Assembly: GCF_963666665.1 (NCBI RefSeq)
Contig: NZ_OY762999.1
Coordinates: 725,501 to 789,500 of the forward strand
Length of the DNA: 64,000 nt
Source of the DNA: Maridesulfovibrio sp.
Lineage (GTDB): Bacteria; Desulfobacterota; Desulfovibrionia; Desulfovibrionales; Desulfovibrionaceae
Reading direction: 5' to 3'
The notes below the pieces were generated by a model. That model made no database searches. It was not told where the DNA came from and was given only the letters and a program-made list of their open reading frames with translations. This document shows, piece by piece, positions 14,075 through 23,259 of the stretch. The translations under genes were made by a program, and so were the position numbers. Position 1 is the stretch's first letter, and the number at the start of each line of letters is the position of its first letter.

Positions 14075-15889
14075 ATGTCATTAAACAATTCTCAAAAGGA
14101 GATTAGGACACGCACACCCCAGACCGGAACTGGTGTAAATTTATTTGATGAATTTGAGCGCGACAATGTTGCGCTTAATAGCGGGGGTGCTGTTCGTGTA
14201 ACGTCGTTCTCAGTTCCGGGAACATCAGAGCCGTTTTCGATGCTCAGAACTGAGTGTGATGGGAATGGGCGCATTGTCGAGCGACAGATTGCATTTGGAA
14301 ATTTCAATCAGGACCTTAAATACGAATACGACGAAGGAGGCAGGCTGCATAAAGTCTGGAGTGATGAAAGGCTGATTGAAGAATATTTGTATGGTGAATT
14401 CGGTGAGCGTTATTTCGGTGCCACAGCGCGCATGCCGCACCGCACTTTTCGCTACGGTCCGGGGTTGCGATTGGAACAGGCCGGGAATGTGAAATATTTC
14501 TATGATGAATATGGTTGTCTGATTAAGAAGCAGCATGGCGCGGAAGTAACCGAATTCAGCTATCATCATTCCGGGCAGTTGGAGCAGGTTAAACTGCCCG
14601 ATGGTAGAAGCATAAGCTACGCCATTGATCCGGAAGGCATGCGTATCGCAAAATCTATCAATGGTGCGGTGGTGGAAAGTTATCTCTGGTACGATTTCAT
14701 TTCCCTCGCCGCTGTGACTGATAATTATGGCAACCGCAAAGAGTTCGAGTATGACGAAGACGGCGATCCTGCTGCCATGCGCTTCAACGAGAATGTTTAT
14801 TATTTTGCTACCGATCAGGTTGGAACTATTAATATAGTTGCTAACGCAGAGGGAAATGAGGTAAAGCGAATTATCCGTGATTCGTTTGGAAATCTGATTG
14901 TCGATACCAATAAGAGAATGGACATCTCACTCGGTTTTGCCGCTGGATTGTACGATAAGGATACTGGGCTGGTTCACTTCGGATTTCGTGAATATGATCC
15001 CTCCATTGGGCGGTTCATAACGCCTGATCCGCTGGGATTGGCTGGCGGAGATGTTGATGTCTATGGGTATTGTGCTGATGATCCGGTTAATTTTATTGAT
15101 CGGATCGGGTTGCAGGATGAGAGTGAAGATGGAGATGACGGGGCAGAAAGTAGCAATTCTCCCGGAGGCGGGGAAAGTGCTAAATCTGAAACCCTTGGAG
15201 GAGCGTCTTCAAGTTCCGGTAGTTCGTCGCTATCGGAACTTGGTGGCTATAATGGACAGACAGGTTACGCTGGGCCGAGTTTTAGTGATTATGTTGGATC
15301 TAGTGTTGATCTCGACGGCTCGAGTTTCGCAGGTAGTCTTTGGGGTGGGGGTACTCCCGGAGGAAAAGGAGGGAATGTAAATTCCAGAAATGGTGGGCAA
15401 AATGCTAAAAACAACGCGACCTTTGAGAAAGGTGCTCAGCAATCTTTAGATTACCTGAATCAATCAAGCGTGCAAACCGCTAGGGAAATGGAAAAAGCCT
15501 ATAAGGAATTGGTGGATAAGCAGCAGGCTGAAGAAAAGGCTAGAATGGAACGCAAGGCCCGTTCTGACCAAGAGATGCGGGATAATTGGCGTCGTGCGGG
15601 GCTGAAAGCCAAAAAAGATGGTTTTGGGCTTTGGGATTTAGGTAAAGGAATGGCGGCAGGGGCTCTTGGCGGAGCAGTTGCTTTTGATAAGTATGGGAAG
15701 GTATTAGGACCAGGCGGAAGACTTGCAGCGACTGTCGCAGGAGGTGTTTACGGTGCGTCTATAGGAGCTTTTAATGCAGTTGGATATAAAGGGCTTGCTG
15801 ACATGACAGGAATCGATAAAGAAGATTTAGAAGATTTTTTTGGTATATTTGACACTACTCCTAAAACAAATAAGAAGGATTTCAAGTAA
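14075..15889 (+). CDS. Short Rhs (YD-repeat) protein with a glycine-zipper C-terminus
   Basis: This 604-residue protein has YD-type repeats over about residues 75-290 (YEYDEGGRLHKVW, YFYDEYGCLIKKQ, FEYDEDGDPAAM). The Rhs core signature, LYDKDTGLVHFGFREYDPSIGR then FITPDPLGLAGGDVDVYGY, ends RIGL near residue 350. After it come an acidic, Ser/Gly-rich linker, a charged helical stretch, and a hydrophobic GxxxG-rich segment (about 508-575, GLWDLGKGMAAGALGG). There is no PAAR, VgrG or TcB N-terminal domain and no signal peptide, and it is far shorter than classical Rhs effectors. The ATG at 14075 follows GGAGGG. The variable tail looks like a membrane-active toxin domain, which is inference. Its partner gene overlaps the stop codon. 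Confidence 0.85.
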   Translation: MSLNNSQKEIRTRTPQTGTGVNLFDEFERDNVALNSGGAVRVTSFSVPGTSEPFSMLRTECDGNGRIVERQIAFGNFNQDLKYEYDEGGRLHKVWSDERLIEEYLYGEFGERYFGATARMPHRTFRYGPGLRLEQAGNVKYFYDEYGCLIKKQHGAEVTEFSYHHSGQLEQVKLPDGRSISYAIDPEGMRIAKSINGAVVESYLWYDFISLAAVTDNYGNRKEFEYDEDGDPAAMRFNENVYYFATDQVGTINIVANAEGNEVKRIIRDSFGNLIVDTNKRMDISLGFAAGLYDKDTGLVHFGFREYDPSIGRFITPDPLGLAGGDVDVYGYCADDPVNFIDRIGLQDESEDGDDGAESSNSPGGGESAKSETLGGASSSSGSSSLSELGGYNGQTGYAGPSFSDYVGSSVDLDGSSFAGSLWGGGTPGGKGGNVNSRNGGQNAKNNATFEKGAQQSLDYLNQSSVQTAREMEKAYKELVDKQQAEEKARMERKARSDQEMRDNWRRAGLKAKKDGFGLWDLGKGMAAGALGGAVAFDKYGKVLGPGGRLAATVAGGVYGASIGAFNAVGYKGLADMTGIDKEDLEDFFGIFDTTPKTNKKDFK

Positions 15890-16197
15890 TGAACTTCGTG
15901 ATCTTTATTATAGCTTTAGCCTGCTACGCGGCTTTACTGCTCAAGATTACATCTCGTTCGCAGAAAGAAATAATCTGCTCAAATTGTGGGTATAAATATA
16001 TTGTAACTCCCAGCAAAGTAGATGGGTATACAAATTTAATGTATGTTGTAGGTTTAGTTGTAGGGTTTCTTGTTTTAAATGATGTTTATTGTCTTACATT
16101 CGGACTTTTTTTTGTTGTTTCAGGTTTTTATTACCTGCTCAAAGAAGAAGGATATAAGTGCTACAATTGTAAGACGATCAACCAACTACCAAAATAA
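15889..16197 (+). CDS. Small membrane protein with CxxC pairs, candidate immunity partner of the Rhs protein
   Basis: This 102-residue protein has a hydrophobic N-terminus (MNFVIFIIALACYAALLL), two more membrane segments at about residues 45-65 and 68-85, and two CxxC pairs (CSNC at about 30-33, CYNC near residue 92) that may bind zinc. The ATG overlaps the Rhs stop codon (TAATG), so translation is coupled. The gene is AT-rich compared with its neighbours, as is common for exchanged toxin-immunity cassettes. Position and membrane topology suggest immunity against the hydrophobic Rhs tail. No homology was recognised. Confidence 0.6.
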   Translation: MNFVIFIIALACYAALLLKITSRSQKEIICSNCGYKYIVTPSKVDGYTNLMYVVGLVVGFLVLNDVYCLTFGLFFVVSGFYYLLKEEGYKCYNCKTINQLPK

Positions 16198-16204
16198 ATT
16201 TCGC

Positions 16205-16237
16205 AGCCCCCGGACTTCGGTTCGGGGGCTATTTTTA
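16205..16237 (+). terminator. Intrinsic terminator after the Rhs cassette
   Basis: The 8-bp stem AGCCCCCG / CGGGGGCT is followed by ATTTTTAT. Confidence 0.88.
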
Positions 16238-16308
16238 TCCCCAAACTCGCCACTCAAACCCACCTTCCCAAGCTTTACCATCATATTTATATAGCGTATG
16301 AGCCGGGT

Positions 16309-17685
16309 ATGAAATTTACAGTACTAACATTCGGATGTCAGATGAACGTTCACGATTCAGACTGGCTGATCCGGGCCATGGAGAGCCGTGGCTGGACAGC
16401 TGTCGAAGAATCTGAAGCAGATATATTTATTATTAACACCTGTTCTGTGCGGGATAAACCGGAACAGAAAGTCTACAGCGTGCTGGGTCGACTGGCTCCG
16501 CTGTGTAAGAACCCGGGCAGCTTTGTTGCTGTGGGCGGTTGCGTTGCCCAGCAGATCGGTGACGGCTTCCTTGAGAAGTTTCCGCACGTGCGTCTTGTTT
16601 TTGGCAGCGACGGTATTGCTCAGGCTCCGGACGCGCTGGAAGATCTTGCAGCCAATCATGAAAAGCGTCTTGTCCTTACCGACTTCCTTGGGGACTATCC
16701 TGAACGCGAGGGCGGTGAAGTGCAGCCTAACGCGGACCTGATTCCTCCGGGCATCGGGACCATTCCCGGTCAGGCTTTCGTGAATATCATGCAGGGTTGC
16801 GATAACTTCTGCGCCTACTGCATCGTGCCTTACACTCGTGGCCGTCAGAAATCCCGTTCTTCGGAAGCTGTGATCAAGGAATGCGAATATCTGGTTAAGT
16901 CCGGTGTCCGCGAGATTACCCTGCTGGGCCAGAACGTGAACAGCTTCGGCATAGACAAGAAGGGCGAGGATATTTCCTTTGCGCAGTTGCTCTACAAGAT
17001 TTCTGCCATTGAAGGACTGGAGCGTATTCGTTTCACCACTTCCCACCCTAAGGACATTGCACCTGAAGTGATCAAGGCTTTTGGTGAGCTGCCAAATCTT
17101 TGCCCCAGCCTGCACCTGCCTGTGCAGTCCGGTTCAGACCGCATTTTGAAGAAAATGGGTCGCAAATATGACCGCGAACGTTATCTGGGAATCGTGGAGG
17201 GGTTAAAAGAAGCCTGTCCTAATATTTCCCTGACCACTGATTTGATCGTTGGGTTCCCCGGCGAGACAGACGAAGACTTTGAGCAGACCATGGATATGCT
17301 GGAAAGGGTGCGCTATGAAAGCAGTTTTTCCTTTAAATATTCCGACCGTCCGGGCGTTGCGGCAGTTAAGATGAAGCCGAAAGTTCCCGAGGATGTGGCC
17401 CAAGCTCGCCTTGCCCGCTTGCAGGAAAGACAAAAGCGTATTACTAGAGAAAGTCTAGAAGCTTTAGAAGACCATGAAACCGTGGTTCTTCTGGAACGCC
17501 TGAGCAAGAGACAGGAAGAAGGCGGAATGACATGGCGCGGTAAAGATCCGGGAGGCCGGGTAGTCAATGTTCACTTTGCAGGTTATGATGAAGGGCAGAA
17601 GCTCGGAGGCAAGCTGGTTAAGGTGAAGATTATCGAAGCCAAGAATCATTCCCTTGTTGGGGCGAAGGTGGGAGAGCCATGGTAG
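16309..17685 (+). CDS. miaB: MiaB tRNA-2-methylthio-N6-isopentenyladenosine synthase
   Basis: This 458-residue radical-SAM methylthiotransferase acts on A37 of tRNAs reading UNN codons. It has the N-terminal UPF0004 domain with cluster cysteines (TFGCQMN, INTCSVRDK, GGCVAQ). The radical-SAM motif CDNFCAYC begins near residue 163, and is followed by VPYTRGRQKSR. ITLLGQNVNSFG and the C-terminal TRAM domain (MTWRGKDPGGRVVNVHF) complete the architecture. It heads a long co-directional run to pal. Its stop overlaps the next gene by 7 bases. Confidence 0.98.
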   Translation: MKFTVLTFGCQMNVHDSDWLIRAMESRGWTAVEESEADIFIINTCSVRDKPEQKVYSVLGRLAPLCKNPGSFVAVGGCVAQQIGDGFLEKFPHVRLVFGSDGIAQAPDALEDLAANHEKRLVLTDFLGDYPEREGGEVQPNADLIPPGIGTIPGQAFVNIMQGCDNFCAYCIVPYTRGRQKSRSSEAVIKECEYLVKSGVREITLLGQNVNSFGIDKKGEDISFAQLLYKISAIEGLERIRFTTSHPKDIAPEVIKAFGELPNLCPSLHLPVQSGSDRILKKMGRKYDRERYLGIVEGLKEACPNISLTTDLIVGFPGETDEDFEQTMDMLERVRYESSFSFKYSDRPGVAAVKMKPKVPEDVAQARLARLQERQKRITRESLEALEDHETVVLLERLSKRQEEGGMTWRGKDPGGRVVNVHFAGYDEGQKLGGKLVKVKIIEAKNHSLVGAKVGEPW

Positions 17686-18158
17686 AAATGCAGGTTTACG
17701 GTCTGGCGGTGGAAAATGATACCGAGAGCCCGGTTTTGGTCTTGAAAAGTGAGGAACTGGGCATGGTCCTGCCTATTTGGATAGGGGCCATGGAGGCTAT
17801 GGCAATTTCCATGGTACTTAATGAAGTTTCTTTTCCCAGACCTATGACCCATGATCTGCTTTTATCCACCATCGTCACTTTTGGCGGTGAACTCGTGTCC
17901 GTTGATATTGTTGATATCGAGAAGGGAACTTTTTATGCTGAAATCATGGTCCGTAAGGATGGTGAGATGGTGGCTATTGATTCCCGCCCTTCGGACGCAG
18001 TGGCCCTTGCTGTTCGTGCCGACTGTCCGGTGCGTGTAAGCCAAAAGGTTCTTGATGTAGCCGGAACGAGAGATATTGAAGAAAAAGTTGAGGAAAAGTC
18101 CGGCTGGGAAGAAGATCTCGAAGGACTTTCCCCTGATGACTTTAAATATAAAATGTAG
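17679..18158 (+). CDS. Bifunctional nuclease family (DUF151) protein
   Basis: This 159-residue protein has the BFN/DUF151 domain (MVEMQVYGLAVENDTESPVLVLK, VLPIWIGAMEAMAISM, FPRPMTHDLL, IDSRPSDAVALAVR). Family members have been reported to have RNase and DNase activity, and some bacterial ones are of unknown role. An acidic C-terminal tail (about residues 130-159) is extra. The gene overlaps miaB by 7 bases, a translational coupling. The next gene starts 9 bases later. Confidence 0.92.
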   Translation: MVEMQVYGLAVENDTESPVLVLKSEELGMVLPIWIGAMEAMAISMVLNEVSFPRPMTHDLLLSTIVTFGGELVSVDIVDIEKGTFYAEIMVRKDGEMVAIDSRPSDAVALAVRADCPVRVSQKVLDVAGTRDIEEKVEEKSGWEEDLEGLSPDDFKYKM

Positions 18159-18167
18159 GGCAATTCG

Positions 18168-18824
18168 ATGATAGATTTTCATACTCATACTGTTTTCAGT
18201 GATGGGGAGCTTATCCCTGCGGAATTGGCAAGGCGGGCTAAAGTTGCGGGGTACCGCGCATTGGCTATGACCGATCATGCCGATTCCAGTAATATTGATA
18301 TTATTCTTGAAAATATTCGCAGATTTGCAAAGAAACACGGTCACTATTTTGATATTGATGTCTTTGCCGGAGTTGAGCTTACTCATGTCCCTGCGGGGCT
18401 GATTGGCGAAATGGCTGAGCATGCCCGTAAGTCCGGTGCCCAGATTGTGGTTGTGCATGGTGAAACCATTGTGGAGCCTGTCGCCGAAGGGACAAACCTC
18501 GCTGCAATTGAGGCCAAGGTAGATGTGCTGGCTCATCCCGGCTTGATTACCGACGTGGAAGTAAAGCTGGCTGCTGAGTATGGAGTCTGTCTGGAAATTA
18601 CCACCCGCAAGGGACACAGCCTGACCAACGGGCATGTGGCTGCTCTGGCGCGCAAGCACGGGGCCAAGCTGGTTATCAATAACGATGCCCACGCTCCCGG
18701 CGATCTGGTTGGGCTTGAAATGCGTCGAAAGATTGCCCTTGGCGCGGGGCTCAGCCTTGAAGAATACGCTCAGGCCGAGGAAAATTCCCGTGAGCTGGTT
18801 CAGAAAATAATGAAACGTTCATAG
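18168..18824 (+). CDS. PHP-domain metal-dependent phosphoesterase
   Basis: This 218-residue single-domain PHP protein has four metal-binding motifs: DFHTHTVFSDGELIP, MTDHADSSN, VVVHGETI with LAHPG, and NNDAHAPGDL near the C-terminus. Family members include histidinol phosphatase and RNA or nucleotide phosphoesterases. The small size and lack of his genes argue against a dedicated histidinol phosphatase. It lies 9 bases after the BFN gene and 9 bases before the sirtuin gene, so it is within one operon. Confidence 0.88.
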   Translation: MIDFHTHTVFSDGELIPAELARRAKVAGYRALAMTDHADSSNIDIILENIRRFAKKHGHYFDIDVFAGVELTHVPAGLIGEMAEHARKSGAQIVVVHGETIVEPVAEGTNLAAIEAKVDVLAHPGLITDVEVKLAAEYGVCLEITTRKGHSLTNGHVAALARKHGAKLVINNDAHAPGDLVGLEMRRKIALGAGLSLEEYAQAEENSRELVQKIMKRS

Positions 18825-18833
18825 GGCGGCAGC

Positions 18834-19580
18834 ATGGGCAACCTTAAACCCGGGATAGAGCAGGCAGCTAAGCTGATTAGAAAAGCACGTTGCGCCATTG
18901 CCTTGACCGGGGCTGGGATGTCCGTTGCCAGCGGAATTCCTGATTTTCGCAGTCCGGGCGGTTTGTGGTCAAAGCATGATCCTGAAAAGGTTGCTTCAAT
19001 CCGGGCCTTGCAGGCCGATCCGGCAACAGTCTGGAAATTTTTGCTAGAAGCGGATGCCATGTTGAAAAGTGCCGAACCCAATGCAGGACATACGGGGCTG
19101 GCACAGCTTGAGAAAGAAGGGTACCTGCAAGGTGTGATTACCCAGAACATTGACGGTCTGCATCAGCGTTCCGGATCGGTGAATGTTGTTGAATTTCACG
19201 GTAATTGCAGCGATTTTTATTGCATGGAGTGTTTTGCTCCATTTCCTGCCGAACGGATTAAGTCCGGGATTGAACTTCCGGTCCGCTGTCTGCAATGTCC
19301 TGGGGTAGTAAGGCCGGATTTGGTTTTCTTTGGGGAACAGATTCCGTCCGAAGCCTATAAGGCTGCCTTTGAGCTTGCCGACCAGTCCGATCTGGTCATT
19401 GTTGCCGGAACTTCCGGCGGAGTTGTTCCCGCCAGCCTGATCCCGCCGAGGATACAGGAGGCCGGGGGCTTAATTATTGAGATAAACAAGGCTCCGTCCG
19501 CCTACTCGTCGTTAAGCGACGTGTTTATTCAAGGCGCGGCGGAAGATGTTCTGCCTGCAATTGTGCAGAATTTAAGCTGA
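18834..19580 (+). CDS. cobB: Sirtuin NAD-dependent protein deacylase
   Basis: This 248-residue sirtuin has GAGMSVASGIPDFRSPGGLW (NAD binding), TQNIDGLHQRSG and the catalytic His in VEFHGNC. The zinc ribbon has CMEC and CLQC pairs. VRPDLVFFGEQIP and GTSGGVVPAS complete the pocket. It removes acetyl or acyl groups from lysines using NAD; the bulky-acyl Tyr/Arg pair of Sir2La enzymes is not obvious. It is the fourth gene of the miaB-to-pal run and lies 29 bases before tolQ. Confidence 0.95.
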   Translation: MGNLKPGIEQAAKLIRKARCAIALTGAGMSVASGIPDFRSPGGLWSKHDPEKVASIRALQADPATVWKFLLEADAMLKSAEPNAGHTGLAQLEKEGYLQGVITQNIDGLHQRSGSVNVVEFHGNCSDFYCMECFAPFPAERIKSGIELPVRCLQCPGVVRPDLVFFGEQIPSEAYKAAFELADQSDLVIVAGTSGGVVPASLIPPRIQEAGGLIIEINKAPSAYSSLSDVFIQGAAEDVLPAIVQNLS

Positions 19581-19609
19581 ACAAATTATATTAAAAGGTG
19601 CGGTGAAGT

Positions 19610-20329
19610 ATGGATTTCTTACCTCAGGGCGGAATTTTTGCGATGCTTGATCAGGCCACAATTGTGGTCAAATGTGTTCTTGGATTGCTTGCAGCCATGT
19701 CCCTCTGGAGCTGGACAATCATCTTCTGGAAGCTGATCTCCCTTGGCAGGGCAAGAACCTTGATCCTTAAGGGCAACAAGATCATGGAAGAGGCTGATTC
19801 TCTTTCCTCCGGTCTGACTGAAATCAGCAAGACTGAAGGCTCCCCGTTGAACCGTATCGGAACCGCAGCGGTGAAGGAATACCGTGTGCTGGAAAAATCC
19901 GCGGTCAGTGCCAGCCACAAGCGCCGCCTGATCAAGGATACCTTGCGCAGAATCCTGCGACGCAAGGTCAGCTCTGAATTGAAAAAGCTGACATCCTCAC
20001 TCTCTTTTCTGGCAACCTGTGCGAACGGCGCTCCATTTATCGGCCTGTTCGGTACTGTCTGGGGGATTATGAATTCCTTCCATGCTATCGGTTCCGCCAA
20101 ATCTGCTGCACTGGCAGCTGTTGCTCCAGGTATTTCTGAAGCTTTGGTGGCAACTGCCATCGGTCTGGGTGTCGCAATTCCCGCAACTATCTTCTACAAC
20201 TTTTTTCTGGGCGTGCTGAATGGCATTGAGACAGAGTTGGTCAACTTTGCAGGTACTTTCCTCAACCGTGTGGAACGTGAAGTTTCATGGGTTGAGCCTT
20301 CCGGGAAAAGTTCTGCCTCAGAGGAGTAG
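19610..20329 (+). CDS. tolQ: TolQ proton-channel subunit of the Tol-Pal system
   Basis: This 239-residue MotA/TolQ/ExbB family inner-membrane protein has one TM near the N-terminus (about residues 14-40) and two toward the C-terminus. FLATCANGAPFIGLFGTVWGIMNSF and ALVATAIGLGVAIPATIFYNFF are the conserved TM2-TM3 motifs. With TolR it uses the proton motive force to energise TolA during outer-membrane constriction. Genetic context (tolR, tolA, tolB and pal follow) decides TolQ over ExbB. Three bases separate it from tolR. Confidence 0.97.
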   Translation: MDFLPQGGIFAMLDQATIVVKCVLGLLAAMSLWSWTIIFWKLISLGRARTLILKGNKIMEEADSLSSGLTEISKTEGSPLNRIGTAAVKEYRVLEKSAVSASHKRRLIKDTLRRILRRKVSSELKKLTSSLSFLATCANGAPFIGLFGTVWGIMNSFHAIGSAKSAALAAVAPGISEALVATAIGLGVAIPATIFYNFFLGVLNGIETELVNFAGTFLNRVEREVSWVEPSGKSSASEE

Positions 20330-20332
20330 GGT

Positions 20333-20749
20333 ATGGGAATTTCTACAAATAACCGGGGTATGCTTGCTGAGATCAACGTGACTCCTTTTGTGGATGTCAT
20401 GCTGGTACTACTGATCATATTTATGGTTACAGCTCCGTTGATGACGCAAGGGGTTGAAGTTGATTTGCCTCAGACCCGTAACGTGCGTTCCTTACCGCAG
20501 GATAATGAGCATCTAGTGCTTTCAATCAGCGATAAGGGCGAGATCTTCCTTGATGAATACAAGGTTGGTTTTGACGAATTGCAGTCCCATCTCGAAAAGC
20601 TGGTTAAGAAGCAGAACAAGATGCTTTTTCTCCGTGCGGATAAGAATGTTGCCTACGGCGAGGTTGTTAAAGTCATGGGTGAGATCAAGGCTGCCGGGAT
20701 CGACAGGCTTGGCGTAGTAGCAGAACCTGTTGAAAAGAAAAAGAAATAG
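20333..20749 (+). CDS. tolR: TolR/ExbD-family subunit of the Tol-Pal motor
   Basis: This 138-residue protein has one TM and a periplasmic domain. The proton-carrying Asp21 lies in EINVTPFVDVMLVLLIIFMV. The periplasmic part has KNVAYGEVVKVMGEIKAAGI and GVVAEP, typical of TolR. It works with TolQ and starts three bases after the tolQ stop. Confidence 0.97.
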   Translation: MGISTNNRGMLAEINVTPFVDVMLVLLIIFMVTAPLMTQGVEVDLPQTRNVRSLPQDNEHLVLSISDKGEIFLDEYKVGFDELQSHLEKLVKKQNKMLFLRADKNVAYGEVVKVMGEIKAAGIDRLGVVAEPVEKKKK

Positions 20750-20772
20750 CTAAGCTACAGGCGAATTTATTG

Positions 20773-21717
20773 ATGAAAATCATCGGCCTTTTCATATCTT
20801 TACTGCTCCATGCCGGTCTGATATTTTTAGCCCTGACGTGGTCAATCTCACCACCGGTGAAGATTTCACTTGATATGCCCGTATACAAGGTTGATCTGGT
20901 CAGCCTTGCCCCTCTGCCTGCTGCTCCGGTTGTTAAGAAAGCACCTGCTCCGAAAGCTTCTGCTAAACTTTCAAAACCTGATGCCGTTGCAATTCCTGAT
21001 GCAAAACCGAAAGTTGTACCCAAAGCAAAACTAGAGACAGTAAAAGCTCCGGCTCCTAAACCGGTACCCAAGCCAAAACCTAAACCAATAGCGAAGCCCA
21101 AGCCGGATACAACGAAAATTTCACCCAAAAAAGTAAAGACAACAACTACGAAAAAAACGGTAAAAGAAGCAGAAAAACCGGTCGAAAAGAAAGCTCCGCC
21201 TGAAAAGAAGGTGGCTGAAAAGACACCGCCTAAGCAGGTAGAGAAGAAAGTCGAAAAGAAACCTGAGATTTCGGCGGAAGATTCCCTCGCAGCTGATCTT
21301 GCTTCATTGGCTAAGATCTTGGAAAAACAGGAAAAGGCCGAGCGTCAGGCTGTGGCCAGCGATCTGGCCTCGCTCACTGAGAGTGCCAAGGCCACAGCTG
21401 TAACCGGTACTGCCGATGGCACCGCCGGAGCATCCGGACTGGTTCAGGTTTACGCTTCAATCGTAAAAGAAGCGGTACGCAAGAATTGGAGATATCCGGT
21501 TTTCGGGCAAAAGCAGAATCTTATGGCCCGGGTACAAATAGAATTGAAATCCAGCGGAGAAATCAGCAATATCAAGTTGCTCGATTCATCGGGCAATGTT
21601 GATTTTGATGACTCGGTACTTACTGCTCTGCGTGATACCGAGGTGCTGCCCAAGCCTCCGGGAACATCTATCAGAAACATCATTGTAAACTTTAACCTGC
21701 ATGATCTCGATCAGTAG
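20773..21717 (+). CDS. tolA: TolA-like energy-transducing protein (TonB C-terminal fold)
   Basis: This 314-residue protein starts with a TM anchor (MKIIGLFISLLLHAGLIFL). A Lys/Pro/Ala-rich periplasmic stalk runs from about residue 45 to 170 with many KPKPKP and EKK repeats. A helical segment follows, then a C-terminal TonB/TolA domain from about residue 220 (VQVYASIVKEAVRKNWRYPV to VNFNLHDL). It spans the periplasm and links TolQR to TolB-Pal. The ribosome-binding site is weak; I chose the ATG at 20773 over a TTG just upstream. Position between tolR and tolB supports TolA. Confidence 0.92.
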   Translation: MKIIGLFISLLLHAGLIFLALTWSISPPVKISLDMPVYKVDLVSLAPLPAAPVVKKAPAPKASAKLSKPDAVAIPDAKPKVVPKAKLETVKAPAPKPVPKPKPKPIAKPKPDTTKISPKKVKTTTTKKTVKEAEKPVEKKAPPEKKVAEKTPPKQVEKKVEKKPEISAEDSLAADLASLAKILEKQEKAERQAVASDLASLTESAKATAVTGTADGTAGASGLVQVYASIVKEAVRKNWRYPVFGQKQNLMARVQIELKSSGEISNIKLLDSSGNVDFDDSVLTALRDTEVLPKPPGTSIRNIIVNFNLHDLDQ

Positions 21718-21732
21718 GGCAGGTTCATAATT

Positions 21733-23106
21733 ATGAAAGAAAATAAGTTCAGTATAAAAAAATCCGCTTTTGGATTGCTGGTGGTTATGTTGCTTGCGCT
21801 TCTGGCTGCCGGGAATCTTTTTGCTGCGGATACTCTTAGCGTGGATATCTACGGTCCCGGTCAGCGCAAGGTGAATATCATCCTGCTGCCGCCCAAGACC
21901 GTTCCTGCAGGAAAATATGAAGGTTCCAAGGAGAAGGATCTGCCTCTGCCTGCGGAGGCCGGTTCTTTTGGTAAGGACCTTGCCAAGGATCTGGCTTTCC
22001 TCCCTTTTTTGAATATCGTACCTGTTACTGATATTCTGGGTGGCGATCCTTCTCGCGGAGTACGCCCCGGTGATATTGATATCAAGCCGCTCAGGCTTTC
22101 CAAGGTAGACCTTGCCGTGACCACAGGTTGGGAAATCAGACCAAACGGAGAGAAGAATCTGCTCATTCGTTGTATAGGTACATTCAACGGGCGTACGATT
22201 TTGGGTAAAAAGTACTCCATGGTTACCGAAGAAATGCTGCCCCGGATTGCCGACCGTTTCTGCTCGCACCTGATGCGTATTCTAACCGGTCGGGACGGAT
22301 TCTTTGAATCTTCCATCGCTTTTGTGCGTAAGACAGGTAAGGACAAGGAAATTTATACTGTCAGTCCGCAGGGCCGCAATCTTAGGCAGATCAGTTCTCT
22401 TGGCGGCATTAATCTCAGTCCCAACTGGTCCCCTGATGGAAATCGGTTGGTATTTACCCGCCTTGGCTCTCGTCAGCATCTGCTGTGTGTCTGGGATCGT
22501 GCTACCGGAAAGATTGATCAGAAAAGTTTTCCCGGTAATACCGTAATCGGACCGGAATTTCTTCCCGACGGCAATATGGCGGCAACACTGACCATGAACG
22601 GAAATTCCGATATTTTCCTGATCAACGGTAATTACAAGCCCAAAAAGGCTCTTGCTAAAAGCTGGGCTATTGAGGTTTCACCGGATTTTGACCGGACCGG
22701 AGAGAAGATGGTTTTCACTTCTGCAAGGTTCGGTAATCCCCATATTTTTCTGCTGGATATGAAAAGCGGTGTTGTCACCAGAATTACAACAGAAGGCAAA
22801 TATAACACTAATCCGACCATAAGCCCTGACGGCCGTTTTGTGGCCTTTTCACGTCAGACCCCTTTGGGACATCGCATCTTTGTGCATGACTTGAAGACAA
22901 GGCAGGAAAGGCAGCTGACGTTTGGTCCAGGTAATGATGAAGAGCCGGCATTCGGTCCGGATGGCTATTTTATAGCTTTCTCTTCCAGCAGAAACGGTAA
23001 GTACAAGATTTATCTGACTACACGGCATGGCGATCCGGCCATGTTGGTACCTACCGGAAGCGGTGTTGCAAAGGCCCCGGCATGGGGCAAGGCCCATAAA
23101 TCGTAA
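21733..23106 (+). CDS. tolB: TolB periplasmic beta-propeller protein
   Basis: This 457-residue protein has a signal peptide (SAFGLLVVMLLALLAAGNLFA). Its N-terminal alpha/beta domain (VDIYGPGQRKVNIILLPPK to DRFCSHLMRILTG) is followed by a six-bladed propeller of PD40 repeats such as LSPNWSPDGNRLVFT, ISPDGRFVAFS and FGPDGYFIAFS. It binds Pal and TolA in the periplasm. It begins 15 bases after tolA. Confidence 0.97.
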   Translation: MKENKFSIKKSAFGLLVVMLLALLAAGNLFAADTLSVDIYGPGQRKVNIILLPPKTVPAGKYEGSKEKDLPLPAEAGSFGKDLAKDLAFLPFLNIVPVTDILGGDPSRGVRPGDIDIKPLRLSKVDLAVTTGWEIRPNGEKNLLIRCIGTFNGRTILGKKYSMVTEEMLPRIADRFCSHLMRILTGRDGFFESSIAFVRKTGKDKEIYTVSPQGRNLRQISSLGGINLSPNWSPDGNRLVFTRLGSRQHLLCVWDRATGKIDQKSFPGNTVIGPEFLPDGNMAATLTMNGNSDIFLINGNYKPKKALAKSWAIEVSPDFDRTGEKMVFTSARFGNPHIFLLDMKSGVVTRITTEGKYNTNPTISPDGRFVAFSRQTPLGHRIFVHDLKTRQERQLTFGPGNDEEPAFGPDGYFIAFSSSRNGKYKIYLTTRHGDPAMLVPTGSGVAKAPAWGKAHKS

Positions 23107-23259
23107 ATTGAGGAGTGATTTAACCGTTTTGTTGCAGGCATGACTTGATTTTTTTACAAAACACTTTAGTGTCGTTATATTGTAAGTCTAAGTTAATGTA
23201 TTGTATCTTGGCGTGTGGACAAACTCCTGTCCCTAAAAGTTCCTTATTCAGGAGGGCAA

